Positions 50,327-58,090 of a stretch of DNA of 64,000 nucleotides are shown piece after piece; within the stretch, counting starts at the first letter, position 1; each line of letters opens with the position of its first letter. The notes beneath the pieces are model-generated. The model searched no databases. It had not been told where the DNA came from and saw nothing but the letters and a program-made list of their open reading frames with translations. The translations under genes and the position numbers were made by a program. Origin of the DNA: an uncultured Erwinia sp. (lineage in GTDB: Bacteria > Pseudomonadota > Gammaproteobacteria > Enterobacterales > Enterobacteriaceae); the NCBI GenBank assembly GCA_913775305.1, contig CAJYIY010000118.1:1-64000 (forward strand), written 5' to 3'.

Positions 50327-50950
50327 TTATGCCACATCAAATAGAAATTCCTTCTGTGATGCACGATTAAGGGCATAAAACATTTCCCCCTCAAGGATAT
50401 CCAGCGACCATTCTATTCTATTCCGGGCCTCTTTCGATGACAGACCGGTGTAGTAGATTAGTGAGCGCTCGATATTTTGCGCGCTCTTGCATTTGCAGTA
50501 GCGTAATCTGGCTACATTCTTTACCGGGTTATCACGCCCAAATGTTTTGACCATAACAGCTTCAACGAAGGCGGCATCATCTGATTCTTTGGCGAGAGCG
50601 ATGATGTTTGCCGTTGCTGAATGGGGAATTAGCAGGTCGCGTGCCTTTCGGAACAGTCCATCCCCCCTCAACCCTTCGCAATACAGTTCAGAAACAACTT
50701 TTTCAATTTGCCTCCCCTTTTGTTCGCTCCACTCAGAGCGCATCATCAGGCGGCCGATTACGTTTACCTCACCCCGATCGTAATCATCATTGCCGAGGTG
50801 CTGGCCCCAGAGCGTGAGAAGATGGCGCACCCAAGCCTGCTGAGATTTATTTATGGTCTTCCATCCGGTTCCGAATAGGCGGCGCATGTCGGCCGCACTA
50901 CGAACACCGGCCAGCCGGGAAATCTGCTGAAAGTCGCGCTCTATTCTCAT
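50327..50950 (-). CDS. Late antitermination protein Q-like (DUF1133)
   Basis: 207 residues. MRRLFGTGWKTINKSQQAWV, RHLLTLWGQHLGNDDYDRGE, VARLRYCKCKSAQNIERSLI with a Cys pair match the DUF1133/Q family of lambdoid phages. It loads on RNA polymerase at the late promoter and permits read-through of the terminators in the late operon. Last gene of the early right operon. Confidence 0.82.
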   Translation of the reverse strand: MRIERDFQQISRLAGVRSAADMRRLFGTGWKTINKSQQAWVRHLLTLWGQHLGNDDYDRGEVNVIGRLMMRSEWSEQKGRQIEKVVSELYCEGLRGDGLFRKARDLLIPHSATANIIALAKESDDAAFVEAVMVKTFGRDNPVKNVARLRYCKCKSAQNIERSLIYYTGLSSKEARNRIEWSLDILEGEMFYALNRASQKEFLFDVA

Positions 50951-51066
50951 TTTCCCGCCTTAAGCATGTGACTGAAGTTTTGAAGAATTCGATAATCAAA
51001 CATAAAGCCGCCTTTCGTTCGAAACATCCGAAGCAATAGCCATTTCTTTCTGAGGTATTCGGTCAC
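50947..51066 (-). CDS. Small coupled protein between PAPS reductase-like and Q
   Basis: 39 residues from a GTG at 51066, MTEYLRKKWLLLRMFRTKGG then FMFDYRILQNFSHMLKAGK. Its start overlaps the upstream stop (GTGA) and its stop overlaps the Q start (ATGA). Basic. The exact coupling supports a real gene; function unknown. Confidence 0.55.
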   Translation of the reverse strand: MTEYLRKKWLLLRMFRTKGGFMFDYRILQNFSHMLKAGK

Positions 51067-51899
51067 GCTGCCTCCATTGAAAAATCAAAATCTATCTGGC
51101 CGCCGAATGACTCGCAGCTTTCAGAGCAAGAACCTGTGTCGTACTGCCGCATGGATGTCATTCTTGAGGCGAGCTCATCTCTTCCAACATCGGAAAATAA
51201 GGCGATTACTTGCTCCAGCGAGTTGTTATTCCGATACATAACCTTGTCCGATTTAGTGTCAAAGTCATGGAGGGTTTGGATGAATTTATCGGCAAGAAAA
51301 GGCTCATCTTTAGTCGCAAGCGCAACTTTCTGAAGGCTCTTTTTTATGCAGAAAACACAGTTACCTAAATGTTCCTGAATGCCGAGATCAAAGGGCTGCT
51401 TATGCCACCATTCGATTACATCCTGTTTTTCGAAGTCGCTTATTTCTGCCAGATAACGAATTCCAGATTTGGGGTTTATCCTCTTTGGCTCATCCACTCT
51501 CATCCCAAGCCAGGTCATATAATTCCCTCGCCCATACTTCTCGTCGCAATACTTTATAAAGGGCACTGTCTTCATCCTGTCAGTGCAGAACGCGCCACCT
51601 ACGTATGGATGGCCATACTTTTTCAACATGCGCTTCCATGGCTCAAGGTCTGGGCCAATTTGTTCAATGCTGAGGATTTCGTAGGTACTGGGTTTGTTCA
51701 TTTCCGGATTCGGAATAACACGAAGGCAGGTGAGTCTGATTTTCCAATGCTTGACGATGTTGCGGATAAACTCGTATGTCTTGGGGTGCTCTGCACCGGT
51801 GTCCATGAATATAAATTCTGTTTCCGGGTCTCGCTCTTTCATGATATGAGCCAGATATGCAGACGTTAACCCGCCAGACAGGCTGACGACGTTCTTCAT
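51063..51899 (-). CDS. Phage PAPS-reductase-like PP-loop ATPase
   Basis: 278 residues. The PP-loop SLSGGLTSAYLAHIMKERDP, FMDTGAEHPKTYEFIRNIVK, GAFCTDRMKTVPFIKYCDEK, CVFCIKKSLQK put it in the adenylyl-sulfate/tRNA-thiolation-type ATPase family. Cysteines Cys-Val-Phe-Cys may bind a metal cluster. Next to a DNA methyltransferase, a role in nucleic-acid modification is possible. GGAGG ribosome site. Confidence 0.75.
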   Translation of the reverse strand: MKNVVSLSGGLTSAYLAHIMKERDPETEFIFMDTGAEHPKTYEFIRNIVKHWKIRLTCLRVIPNPEMNKPSTYEILSIEQIGPDLEPWKRMLKKYGHPYVGGAFCTDRMKTVPFIKYCDEKYGRGNYMTWLGMRVDEPKRINPKSGIRYLAEISDFEKQDVIEWWHKQPFDLGIQEHLGNCVFCIKKSLQKVALATKDEPFLADKFIQTLHDFDTKSDKVMYRNNNSLEQVIALFSDVGRDELASRMTSMRQYDTGSCSESCESFGGQIDFDFSMEAA

Positions 51900-52018
51900 T
51901 ATTTCCTCCGCTTAATGTTTCTCTTCTGCTGTACGGGCCAGCTGTTGGCTTTCTTTGGTGGAAGTGGTGATGGGATAACAGGGGTGAAGGTGTGGAGTAT
52001 TAGGGTTAGCCAGGTCAT
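51899..52018 (-). CDS. Small coupled membrane-like peptide
   Basis: 39 residues, MTWLTLILHTFTPVIPSPLP then PKKANSWPVQQKRNIKRRK. Short hydrophobic start and basic tail. Start overlaps the methyltransferase stop (ATGA) and stop overlaps the next start (TAATG). Translation is likely, role unknown. Confidence 0.5.
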   Translation of the reverse strand: MTWLTLILHTFTPVIPSPLPPKKANSWPVQQKRNIKRRK

Positions 52019-52749
52019 GCTGCCTCCGTGATTTCTTTTCGATACCCAACGCGCTCGCATGCCACTTTGTAAATGGCGGGGTCTTTCTCAATCCCAATAA
52101 AGTTGCGCCCTAATTCCTGACAGGCGACAGCTGCGGTACCGCTACCCATTGTGAAATCCAGAACCATCTCGCCGGGATTGCTGTAGGTTTCGATTAGGTA
52201 CCGGAGCAATGCCACTGGCTTTTGAGTTGGGTGGTAATTTCCTTTCTGCTTGTCACTAGAGAAGAACTGCACGTCGCGGGGGTACCGTGATGTCGAATCA
52301 TATTCGCTAAGTGTGAAAGCCTTACCATAGCACTCTGAATTGACCGATTTTCGCTTGCTAGTCTTTCGATCGTGGCCATGCGTGAACTGAGGGTTATATG
52401 TTGGCTGTCGGCGATAAAAAACTTCGATGTTTTCATGAGCGCGTAGTGGCTGCTTTTTTGCATTCAGAAATCCTGTGGCATTACCCTTCTCCCATATCCA
52501 CTCGCTACGCCAGTGCTTAAGGTTGCTGGAAACTAAAACGCTAGTGAATGGCTGAGCTGAAAAGATGACGATTGCCGCATTTGGTTTTGCTACGCGATAT
52601 AACTCTCGCCACATGCGATCCAGGTCCAGAACTGAATCCCATTTGCACTCGGTGGTTCCATAGGGCACGTCTGCGCAAATAAAATCTATGCTTTCTGCTG
52701 CTATGCTGGGCAGCACGTCAAAACAGTTGCCATGATGTAATTGGATCAT
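52015..52749 (-). CDS. DNA adenine/cytosine-N4 methyltransferase, beta class
   Basis: 244 residues. Motif IV (ICADVPYGTTECKWDSVLDL) precedes the target domain and the SAM-binding motif I (GEMVLDFTMGSGTAAVACQE), the order of beta-class enzymes. The catalytic tetrapeptide is DVPY instead of DPPY. HPTQKPVALLRYLIETYSNP (motif X region) is intact. No restriction enzyme is adjacent, so it is an orphan that probably protects or regulates phage DNA. Confidence 0.85.
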   Translation of the reverse strand: MIQLHHGNCFDVLPSIAAESIDFICADVPYGTTECKWDSVLDLDRMWRELYRVAKPNAAIVIFSAQPFTSVLVSSNLKHWRSEWIWEKGNATGFLNAKKQPLRAHENIEVFYRRQPTYNPQFTHGHDRKTSKRKSVNSECYGKAFTLSEYDSTSRYPRDVQFFSSDKQKGNYHPTQKPVALLRYLIETYSNPGEMVLDFTMGSGTAAVACQELGRNFIGIEKDPAIYKVACERVGYRKEITEAA

Positions 52750-53348
52750 GCAGCCTCTCTTTGCTTTTTCATCTCACGGATAAGCGCTCTGTAGTGCTTC
52801 CTGATGCTCTCAAGTTCTTCGCGGCTGTATCTGTGAGGGGTGTTGTTGTTTTCGAGCGCCTCGACGCGCTGAGTGCCGATTTTGGCTATCAGGTTGATTC
52901 GGTACTGCTGTTGATTTCCTGACAGTTGGACGTTGCAGTTATGGCACTGCTTATGAATATTGTCCTCGTTGTAGCGAAGATGTGACGCTTTGCCTCTTGA
53001 CCGGTAATGCCCTGCCTCCCACCGAACCGTTTCCCATGTTCCGCAGCTGATACACGGAAGGTCTTTATCTCTTAGCCTGATGAAGTCATTAACCACGCGC
53101 TGGGTTAAATCTTCCCAGTGCTTTAATGGCTTCAGGTCGGCCTTGCGCTTGTTCCACTCAGCGCGCTTTAGCCTCTCCTGCTTGCGCATTTCGCGTGCTG
53201 CTTTCTCGGCTTTTTGCTGACGTGAAAACGCCAGGCCGCATTGACCGTTATGGCAGGTTTTTTGAGTGGATGACCAGGGGGTGTAATAGGTTTTGCAGAT
53301 GGGGCATTTCTTCAGTTTCGGCGGCTTCGGCTGTGCCGGTTTAGCCAT
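52746..53348 (-). CDS. ninG: NinG/Rap recombination protein
   Basis: 200 residues. Two zinc-binding clusters: CPICKTYYTPWSSTQKTCHN and CISCGTWETVRWEAGHYRSR, then HKQCHNCNVQLSGNQQQYRI, matching lambda Rap (NinG), a Holliday/D-loop endonuclease. Part of the nin region of the early right operon. Confidence 0.9.
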   Translation of the reverse strand: MAKPAQPKPPKLKKCPICKTYYTPWSSTQKTCHNGQCGLAFSRQQKAEKAAREMRKQERLKRAEWNKRKADLKPLKHWEDLTQRVVNDFIRLRDKDLPCISCGTWETVRWEAGHYRSRGKASHLRYNEDNIHKQCHNCNVQLSGNQQQYRINLIAKIGTQRVEALENNNTPHRYSREELESIRKHYRALIREMKKQREAA

Positions 53349-53610
53349 TCGTCAGCTCCTTCTCTCGCTCGTCTTCTGTAAAGTCGTGGCCGTCGATTGG
53401 CATTAGTTGTCGTGGTTTAAGAATTATCATTCCATCTGGCAAATCACACAGCCATGCGGGGCCTTCATCGTCTTTGAATACGTAGGTTATCCCTTCGAGT
53501 TTGACTCGGCCAGGACTAAGCAGCCTGATTAGCTTCACGCAAGTTCCTACTAAATCAGGAATCTTGCTGCTTATTACTATTGCCAGACCGCCCGCTCTTA
53601 ATCCTCTCAT
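53341..53610 (-). CDS. Small nin-region protein
   Basis: 89 residues from the ATG at 53610. GGLAIVISSKIPDLVGTCVK, LIRLLSPGRVKLEGITYVFK, a beta-barrel-like sequence, then a charged tail. Overlaps both neighbours. No family recognised. Confidence 0.6.
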   Translation of the reverse strand: MRGLRAGGLAIVISSKIPDLVGTCVKLIRLLSPGRVKLEGITYVFKDDEGPAWLCDLPDGMIILKPRQLMPIDGHDFTEDEREKELTNG

Positions 53611-53777
53611 CGCACTTTCCTCGCTCTCAATCTGTCCCACATTGTTTTGCGCATCTTCCAGCCGTAGTCGAAGGTTTTCACTTCGCTGGCCGTGGGTATC
53701 GGCTTGCGCTTCGCCCTTGATCGCTTTGTCGGCTGTATTGCCGCGTGTTCACAGCACAGTAAAATCGATGATTTCAT
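53607..53777 (-). CDS. Small basic nin-region protein
   Basis: 56 residues, MKSSILLCCEHAAIQPTKRS then FDYGWKMRKTMWDRLRARKV. Highly basic, with CC near the start. GAGGT ribosome site; ATGA overlap with the next gene. Unknown; possibly nucleic-acid binding. Confidence 0.55.
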   Translation of the reverse strand: MKSSILLCCEHAAIQPTKRSRAKRKPIPTASEVKTFDYGWKMRKTMWDRLRARKVR

Positions 53778-54040
53778 GTGCGTACCTCTTTCAGGAGACG
53801 GTCAAGCATCGACATGTTCTCACTGATGCCAAACCCTGCCGGGACATTCCCGCGCTTGAACAGGAAGCTACCGGGGCAATCAGGATTTTCTTTCCGAAGA
53901 ACGCTCCCTGATCTTACAAGAGAAGAAAGTGATACGCTGACAGACCTGGCTGGCAAGCCTGCAGCGCGTGCTAAATCCACAGGGCAAATCCAGCCAACAT
54001 TTTCGAGTGCTTCGATAATTGCTAACGACATTTTGCTCAT
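53774..54040 (-). CDS. Small winged-helix-like protein
   Basis: 88 residues. SLAIIEALENVGWICPVDLA, RAAGLPARSVSVSLSSLVRS, GSVLRKENPDCPGSFLFKRG reads as a winged helix-turn-helix with a beta-hairpin wing. Probably DNA-binding. Nin-region member. Confidence 0.6.
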   Translation of the reverse strand: MSKMSLAIIEALENVGWICPVDLARAAGLPARSVSVSLSSLVRSGSVLRKENPDCPGSFLFKRGNVPAGFGISENMSMLDRLLKEVRT

Positions 54041-54252
54041 GATGGTTCTCGCTTTTTTGGGAGATATTCGGGCCAGTGCTTTTTCAGCAGTTTGTGTGGG
54101 ACTTTCATTGCCAACTTGTGACGAAAGCAGAAGTCTCGAACGCTTTTTACATCTCGCTCAATGTGCTGACTGATAAACTCAATCGGCACGCGGCCTGCTA
54201 CGCGCTTAAGGTAATCCTTTTCTGTGTCTGAAAATGTCTTGAATGGCTTCAT
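54037..54252 (-). CDS. Small helix-turn-helix-like nin protein
   Basis: 71 residues from the ATG at 54252. MKPFKTFSDTEKDYLKRVAG, RVPIEFISQHIERDVKSVRD, FCFRHKLAMKVPHKLL looks like a helix-turn-helix with a basic tail (KKHWPEYLPKKREPS). Coupled to ninB by a 4-bp overlap. Confidence 0.6.
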   Translation of the reverse strand: MKPFKTFSDTEKDYLKRVAGRVPIEFISQHIERDVKSVRDFCFRHKLAMKVPHKLLKKHWPEYLPKKREPS

Positions 54253-54686
54253 GCTGCTCTCCCGTAGTAATCGCCCGTATAACGAACCTCTCGCAGCTGC
54301 ACGCCATTGCCGACCGCCCAGGCTGTTGAATATTCGATAAGGCTGGCCATGCGTTTTATGCCCATCTTTGCGGTTGACTCCCTCAGGTTGCATACCTCAC
54401 CTTCAAGCCCTACCGTCATGTCGACCCCAAGCCCAGTAGCTATTGCGTGGCCAGACACAAATAACGTTTTCCACTGAAGGGGTTTCCGCTCCTTCTCCAT
54501 CCATACAGCCTGTGCAGCCACATCCCCACATAGGGCATGGAACAGGCTGTTTTGCAGTAGAGAGCGGTCAAAGTCAGTGATGCGGATGGTGAGGGGGTGA
54601 TGGTCGTCGAGGGGTAACTTCTGGATGGCTTCTATCAGGTTTCGTCGTATCTGTTCATTCCGGAGAAAGAACGTTTGTTTGTTCAT
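54249..54686 (-). CDS. ninB: NinB recombination mediator
   Basis: 145 residues. FFLRNEQIRRNLIEAIQKLP, LTIRITDFDRSLLQNSLFHA, KTLFVSGHAIATGLG, STAKMGIKRMASLIEYSTAW are the lambda NinB (Orf) family motifs. It binds single-stranded DNA and replaces RecFOR functions. Confidence 0.9.
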   Translation of the reverse strand: MNKQTFFLRNEQIRRNLIEAIQKLPLDDHHPLTIRITDFDRSLLQNSLFHALCGDVAAQAVWMEKERKPLQWKTLFVSGHAIATGLGVDMTVGLEGEVCNLRESTAKMGIKRMASLIEYSTAWAVGNGVQLREVRYTGDYYGRAA

Positions 54687-54951
54687 CCCCTTCTCCTTTA
54701 ACGGTTATCCCTGCGGCGCGGATATGCTCGATGACCTCTTTTTTATCGAGCAAGTCGCACAAATTGAAAGCGCAAACTTCGGGGAGAGTCACTACAAGCA
54801 CCTTCCTGCTGGCCTGCCATGCCTGCCACATGTATGTGTAAATCTGAATTGAGTAGCCACCACGTGGGTTGCGCTGGCGCTTCAGATATCCCCAAGGCAA
54901 TGCCCCGGCTTCTTCTGCCCAACCCTCAAAATCTTCACGAATCTTATCCAC
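54655..54951 (-). CDS. Phage early protein, WA-region type
   Basis: 98 residues from a GTG with AGGAGGT upstream. IREDFEGWAEEAGALPWGYL, GGYSIQIYTYMWQAWQASRK is a pattern common in short early phage proteins (FxxWA...YxxxxxxxMWxAWxAS). Function unknown. Overlaps ninB. Confidence 0.65.
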   Translation of the reverse strand: MDKIREDFEGWAEEAGALPWGYLKRQRNPRGGYSIQIYTYMWQAWQASRKVLVVTLPEVCAFNLCDLLDKKEVIEHIRAAGITVKGEGDEQTNVLSPE

Positions 54952-55036
54952 TCTTACCTCCTGCCCAGCGCCAAATAAAAAGGGCCGCTAAAATTAGAGG
55001 CCCTGCCGTTAACTCTGTTATGTAGATGGGTAGCAT
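54944..55036 (-). CDS. Thirty-residue membrane peptide
   Basis: MLPIYITELTAGPLILAALF then IWRWAGGKSG, one membrane segment. The ATG overlaps the previous stop (TGATG). A strong terminator lies inside the reading frame. Could be translated, or merely the terminator's coding shadow. Confidence 0.4.
   Translation of the reverse strand: MLPIYITELTAGPLILAALFIWRWAGGKSG
54977..55004 (-). terminator. Intrinsic terminator within the early right operon
   Basis: Minus strand AGGGCC-T-CTAA-TT-TTAG-C-GGCCCT followed by TTTTATTT. An early operon carrying it needs N antitermination to reach nin genes and Q. Confidence 0.72.
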
Positions 55037-55248
55037 CACTCCCCCTCCTTTGGTGGCCCTGGGAGTAGCTGGTAATGACAGTACGCCGGGTCGATTTTGA
55101 AGGGGTCCAATTCCTCATACCAGTCCTGCCATGTATCATCTGTCGGGTCATAATCGTAAACGGCCCGCTGAACAACGCCGTTATTGCATAGCAGCAATGG
55201 CACGCCAGAAGGTGGGGGGTTGTAGCTACAGCGAATCCAGTTGCTCAT
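55036..55248 (-). CDS. DUF551-like early phage protein
   Basis: 70 residues from the ATG at 55248. MSNWIRCSYNPPPSGVPLLL, CNNGVVQRAVYDYDPTDD, HYQLLPGPP matches the DUF551 pattern (WIxCxxxxPxxGxxVLxxxxG...WxPLPxPP). Short cytoplasmic protein of unknown role. Confidence 0.65.
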   Translation of the reverse strand: MSNWIRCSYNPPPSGVPLLLCNNGVVQRAVYDYDPTDDTWQDWYEELDPFKIDPAYCHYQLLPGPPKEGE

Positions 55249-55628
55249 CACTCCCCCTCATTCATCATCAGGAATACTATGCAGATAGCGCGGCAAGGGT
55301 TTTCACAGATTTCACTTAACAAATTTTTCGGGTCAGCCATTTGCGTTAGTGTTTCCCCTTTATTTTTCCACGCCAGCCATTTATGACGACCATGAGCATT
55401 GATACTTATGCGGTTCTTCGTCGCTATCGTCCCAGCATCAGCCCATGAGTTGCAGGGGTCGAATTCAACCCAGCCCAGGCACATTTCGCCGAATCCTCCG
55501 ACTAGAGGGTGATATTCATGGATGCATGCTTTCCCGTTCATGCCTACGAGCGCCTGACCGTCTTTGCTGACATACTTTCCAACCCGAACAGCGATATCTA
55601 CATCGCTCATCTTGCTGTAATCAGTCAC
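55248..55628 (-). CDS. DUF2591-like early phage protein, copy 1
   Basis: 126 residues. MTDYSKMSDVDIAVRVGKYV at the start, then NRISINAHGRHKWLAWKNKG and CRAICIVFLMMNEGE at the end; a paralogue lies at 56378-56716. DUF2591 proteins are common next to replication genes of lambdoid prophages. Unknown function. Confidence 0.68.
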   Translation of the reverse strand: MTDYSKMSDVDIAVRVGKYVSKDGQALVGMNGKACIHEYHPLVGGFGEMCLGWVEFDPCNSWADAGTIATKNRISINAHGRHKWLAWKNKGETLTQMADPKNLLSEICENPCRAICIVFLMMNEGE

Positions 55629-55809
55629 GATGCTCTCCCTTCACATAGGTTGTCCCCATCGGGGTTAAGAACCATCCGACAAACATTGCATACTTCACCA
55701 GCCCCAGCTGCCTTAAGGCATTGGCTGTCTTCGAGTATGGCGATTTCACTTTTTTTCCTTCGGATAGAGAGTTAATTAATCTTTGCTGAGCGGTTGTTAA
55801 TTTTCCCAT
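55621..55809 (-). CDS. Small hypothetical protein
   Basis: 62 residues, MGKLTTAQQRLINSLSEGKK, then NALRQLGLVKYAMFVGWFLT, PMGTTYVKGEH. Looks like a small winged-helix (TAQQRLINSL... LT.PMG). Starts within TGATG of the previous stop. Confidence 0.55.
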   Translation of the reverse strand: MGKLTTAQQRLINSLSEGKKVKSPYSKTANALRQLGLVKYAMFVGWFLTPMGTTYVKGEHRD

Positions 55810-56048
55810 CACTGCTCTCCTTCCTGCTTAACGGGTACGGGTGGGGCTGTGTAAAGATCTAGGCCACAATACGTGTAGCCTGTCGTCTTCGCCGTAAGTG
55901 CTGCGAGGGCGATTTCCATCAACTCAACCATGAAGCCGCCGCGCTGCTGGTCTGCGCATGACTTCCATCGCTTTACCTCGATTTTCGCCAGGCTGATTAA
56001 TGCCTCCCGCTCCCGCTCACTCAGTACCGGCATGGTGTAATCAATCAT
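55809..56048 (-). CDS. Small early phage protein
   Basis: 79 residues from the ATG at 56048. MIDYTMPVLSEREREALISL, MVELMEIALAALTAKTTGYT, CGLDLYTAPPVPVKQEGEQ; the YTAPP tail is frequent in short lambdoid early proteins. Overlaps the previous gene. Confidence 0.6.
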   Translation of the reverse strand: MIDYTMPVLSEREREALISLAKIEVKRWKSCADQQRGGFMVELMEIALAALTAKTTGYTYCGLDLYTAPPVPVKQEGEQ

Positions 56049-56205
56049 TTTTAGCTCCTTCTGATTCCTGCTGCTCAAGGATGGGGAGTGCGATGTGCAA
56101 CGCCTGAAGGTGATATTCACCGTTGATCGACAGATATCCTCGTTCACGTAGCGACTCCAACTCTTCAATCAGCTTCCGGCACTTCTCTGCTGTTAGCTTC
56201 TTCAT
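56041..56205 (-). CDS. Small early phage protein
   Basis: 54 residues, MKKLTAEKCRKLIEELESLR then GYLSINGEYHLQALHIALPI. GGGGGAAGG ribosome site. The LTAEKCRKLIEEL start recalls many short early ORFs of lambdoid phages. Unknown. Confidence 0.6.
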   Translation of the reverse strand: MKKLTAEKCRKLIEELESLRERGYLSINGEYHLQALHIALPILEQQESEGAKND

Positions 56206-56381
56206 TGCCCTTCCCCCTGTTTAGCTGGCTCGACCAACGCCCAAAGCATCGCCTCAGTAACCAGCACCTGAACCTGCGCCAGTAGCTGCACAGAGCCACC
56301 AATCGGCATCGGGCCATATACCAGCCGCATAATCTCCTGAGCTGTCTTGAGTGCTTTGTCGTCGCATTCGTAGCGGTTCAT
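56202..56381 (-). CDS. Small early phage protein
   Basis: 59 residues, MNRYECDDKALKTAQEIMRL then VQLLAQVQVLVTEAMLWALV. 4-bp overlaps on both sides show coupling. Helical and partly hydrophobic. Unknown. Confidence 0.58.
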   Translation of the reverse strand: MNRYECDDKALKTAQEIMRLVYGPMPIGGSVQLLAQVQVLVTEAMLWALVEPAKQGEGQ

Positions 56382-56716
56382 GATTTCACCTGCCCGGCCT
56401 TTTCAGCCTCTTCGCAAAGCATCAAATAAACGATCATCGCCGCCCTAATAGGCTTTGCATCTGTCACGCTCATGCCGTTCTCGTGGTAAGCCATCCATCG
56501 TGTTTTACCGTGAGGTATGAGGGCGATCCGGTTAGCCTGCATGATGACAAACCCCTCCTCAGCCCTGTTTACAGCCATGAAAGCGTATTCGTGACCGTAT
56601 CGAGATATGGCTGCTGCCTTGATATTTCGGGGGTGAGGGTACACTTCATATTTTTTACACCAGTTCGCAGCCACCAATAAATTAAGCTCCTGGTCGCTCA
56701 TTTTTTTGTAATTCAT
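56378..56716 (-). CDS. DUF2591-like early phage protein, copy 2
   Basis: 112 residues. MNYKKMSDQELNLLVAANWC, NRIALIPHGKTRWMAYHENG, IRAAMIVYLMLCEEAEKAGQ; same layout as 55248-55628, so the two are paralogues about 750 bp apart. Confidence 0.66.
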   Translation of the reverse strand: MNYKKMSDQELNLLVAANWCKKYEVYPHPRNIKAAAISRYGHEYAFMAVNRAEEGFVIMQANRIALIPHGKTRWMAYHENGMSVTDAKPIRAAMIVYLMLCEEAEKAGQVKS

Positions 56717-56746
56717 GATTTCACCTTCTTGCGGTAGCCCATCCGG

Positions 56747-58090
56747 TTATCCTCTCCAGTCATTGCTGCTGGCCGATTCTTTCTGGTTTTCTGCATAGCG
56801 CCTCGCAGCATCACCCTGGTCAATGTTGACGAAGTGCCCGTTCTTCCAGCCCATGTAGAAAGTCTTGGGCTGTCCTGACCGGTACTTGCCGATGATTATT
56901 TCTGCGATGCCTTTCAGATCACTGTTCTCGTGATATACCTCATCGCGGTATGGGAAAATAATCACGTCGGCATCCTGCTCAATGGCTCCTGATTCACGCA
57001 GGTCACCCATCGTCGGTCGCTTCTCAGAACGGCTCTCAACACCTCGGTTAAGCTGGGACAGGAGAATTACAGGGACCTTGTTGCGCAGACAGAACTGCTT
57101 CAGCTTGCGGGTGATTTCCGCAATAGCCAGGTCCGGACGTTCTGCTTTGGGTTTTGGAATCAGCTGCAGGTAGTCGATAGCCAGGAAGCTCAGGCCTTCA
57201 TCTCCCATGTTCATTCGCTCAGCATGGGTGATGATTTCATCCACAGTGAATGAACCGTCGAGAACGTAGTTCTGCTCGTCCATCAGGGAGCCGGTAGCAT
57301 TAGTCAGTCGGGTGTAATGCTCGTCGAGCATGTCAAGCGGGTTTCGCAGTACGCCAATTGAAAGCCCTGCACGGTCTGCAACATGACGCTCAACGACCTG
57401 CATGTCTGACATTTCCATCGATATGAACAGGCCTTTCCCCTTCTGCCGGCCGATTGCGTTGGCGATGTTAATCGTCAGTTCCGTTTTCCCCATGCCAGGC
57501 CTTCCAGCAACGATAATCAGGTCAGTACGGTCGAATCCGCCATACTCATCATCCATCGGCTCGATACCGGTACGCAGATACAGGCCAGACTCAGAACCCT
57601 TCATGCGTTTCTCCAGAACCTGCATGTAATCGTCCAGCATGTCTCCAACACGGCGAGGCAGGCGATCATTGGTTTCGAACTGGAGACGGGACAGGATGCC
57701 CGTCACATCAGCTATGCGGTCGTTGATGTCGTGTACTCCCGCGCCGTTCAGAGTGTTTACGGCCGCCATCAGGTCGGTGACGCCTTTGCGGATCATCCAG
57801 CACTGTCGCACCCGCTTTGCCCATGCCCTGATGTTCGCGCCAGATACCCCACGTGTTATCAGCGGCAGAACAAGCTCTTTCGTTTCCTGCGGCACACCTG
57901 CCTGAACCGTAAACGGGTCGATAGGCTCGGATTTGTTCAGAAGGGATGTGATTACCTGATACATGTGGCGGAGATGGAAGTTCTCAAAAGCTTCTGCAGG
58001 TAGCTTACCAGCGATGTCACGACAGTCGATGTGGTCGCCCTTGAACATCATCGAGATGACAAGCTGCTCCTCAAATTCGTAGGAATCCAT
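56747..58090 (-). CDS. DnaB-type replicative helicase
   Basis: 447 residues. The N-terminal DnaB domain is followed by the RecA-like core: Walker A VAGRPGMGKTELTINIANAI, SMEMSDMQVVERHVADRAGL, Walker B FLAIDYLQLIPKPKAERPDL, and QLNRGVESRSEKRPTMGDLR. It replaces lambda P: instead of a helicase loader the phage brings its own helicase, as P22 does. Overlaps the O-like gene by one base. Confidence 0.92.
   Translation of the reverse strand: MDSYEFEEQLVISMMFKGDHIDCRDIAGKLPAEAFENFHLRHMYQVITSLLNKSEPIDPFTVQAGVPQETKELVLPLITRGVSGANIRAWAKRVRQCWMIRKGVTDLMAAVNTLNGAGVHDINDRIADVTGILSRLQFETNDRLPRRVGDMLDDYMQVLEKRMKGSESGLYLRTGIEPMDDEYGGFDRTDLIIVAGRPGMGKTELTINIANAIGRQKGKGLFISMEMSDMQVVERHVADRAGLSIGVLRNPLDMLDEHYTRLTNATGSLMDEQNYVLDGSFTVDEIITHAERMNMGDEGLSFLAIDYLQLIPKPKAERPDLAIAEITRKLKQFCLRNKVPVILLSQLNRGVESRSEKRPTMGDLRESGAIEQDADVIIFPYRDEVYHENSDLKGIAEIIIGKYRSGQPKTFYMGWKNGHFVNIDQGDAARRYAENQKESASSNDWRG

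Noticed and set aside
51912-52097. 61-codon frame near the methyltransferase end
   Set aside because: A 39-codon frame in another register has perfect stop-start overlaps on both sides, so this one is a shadow.
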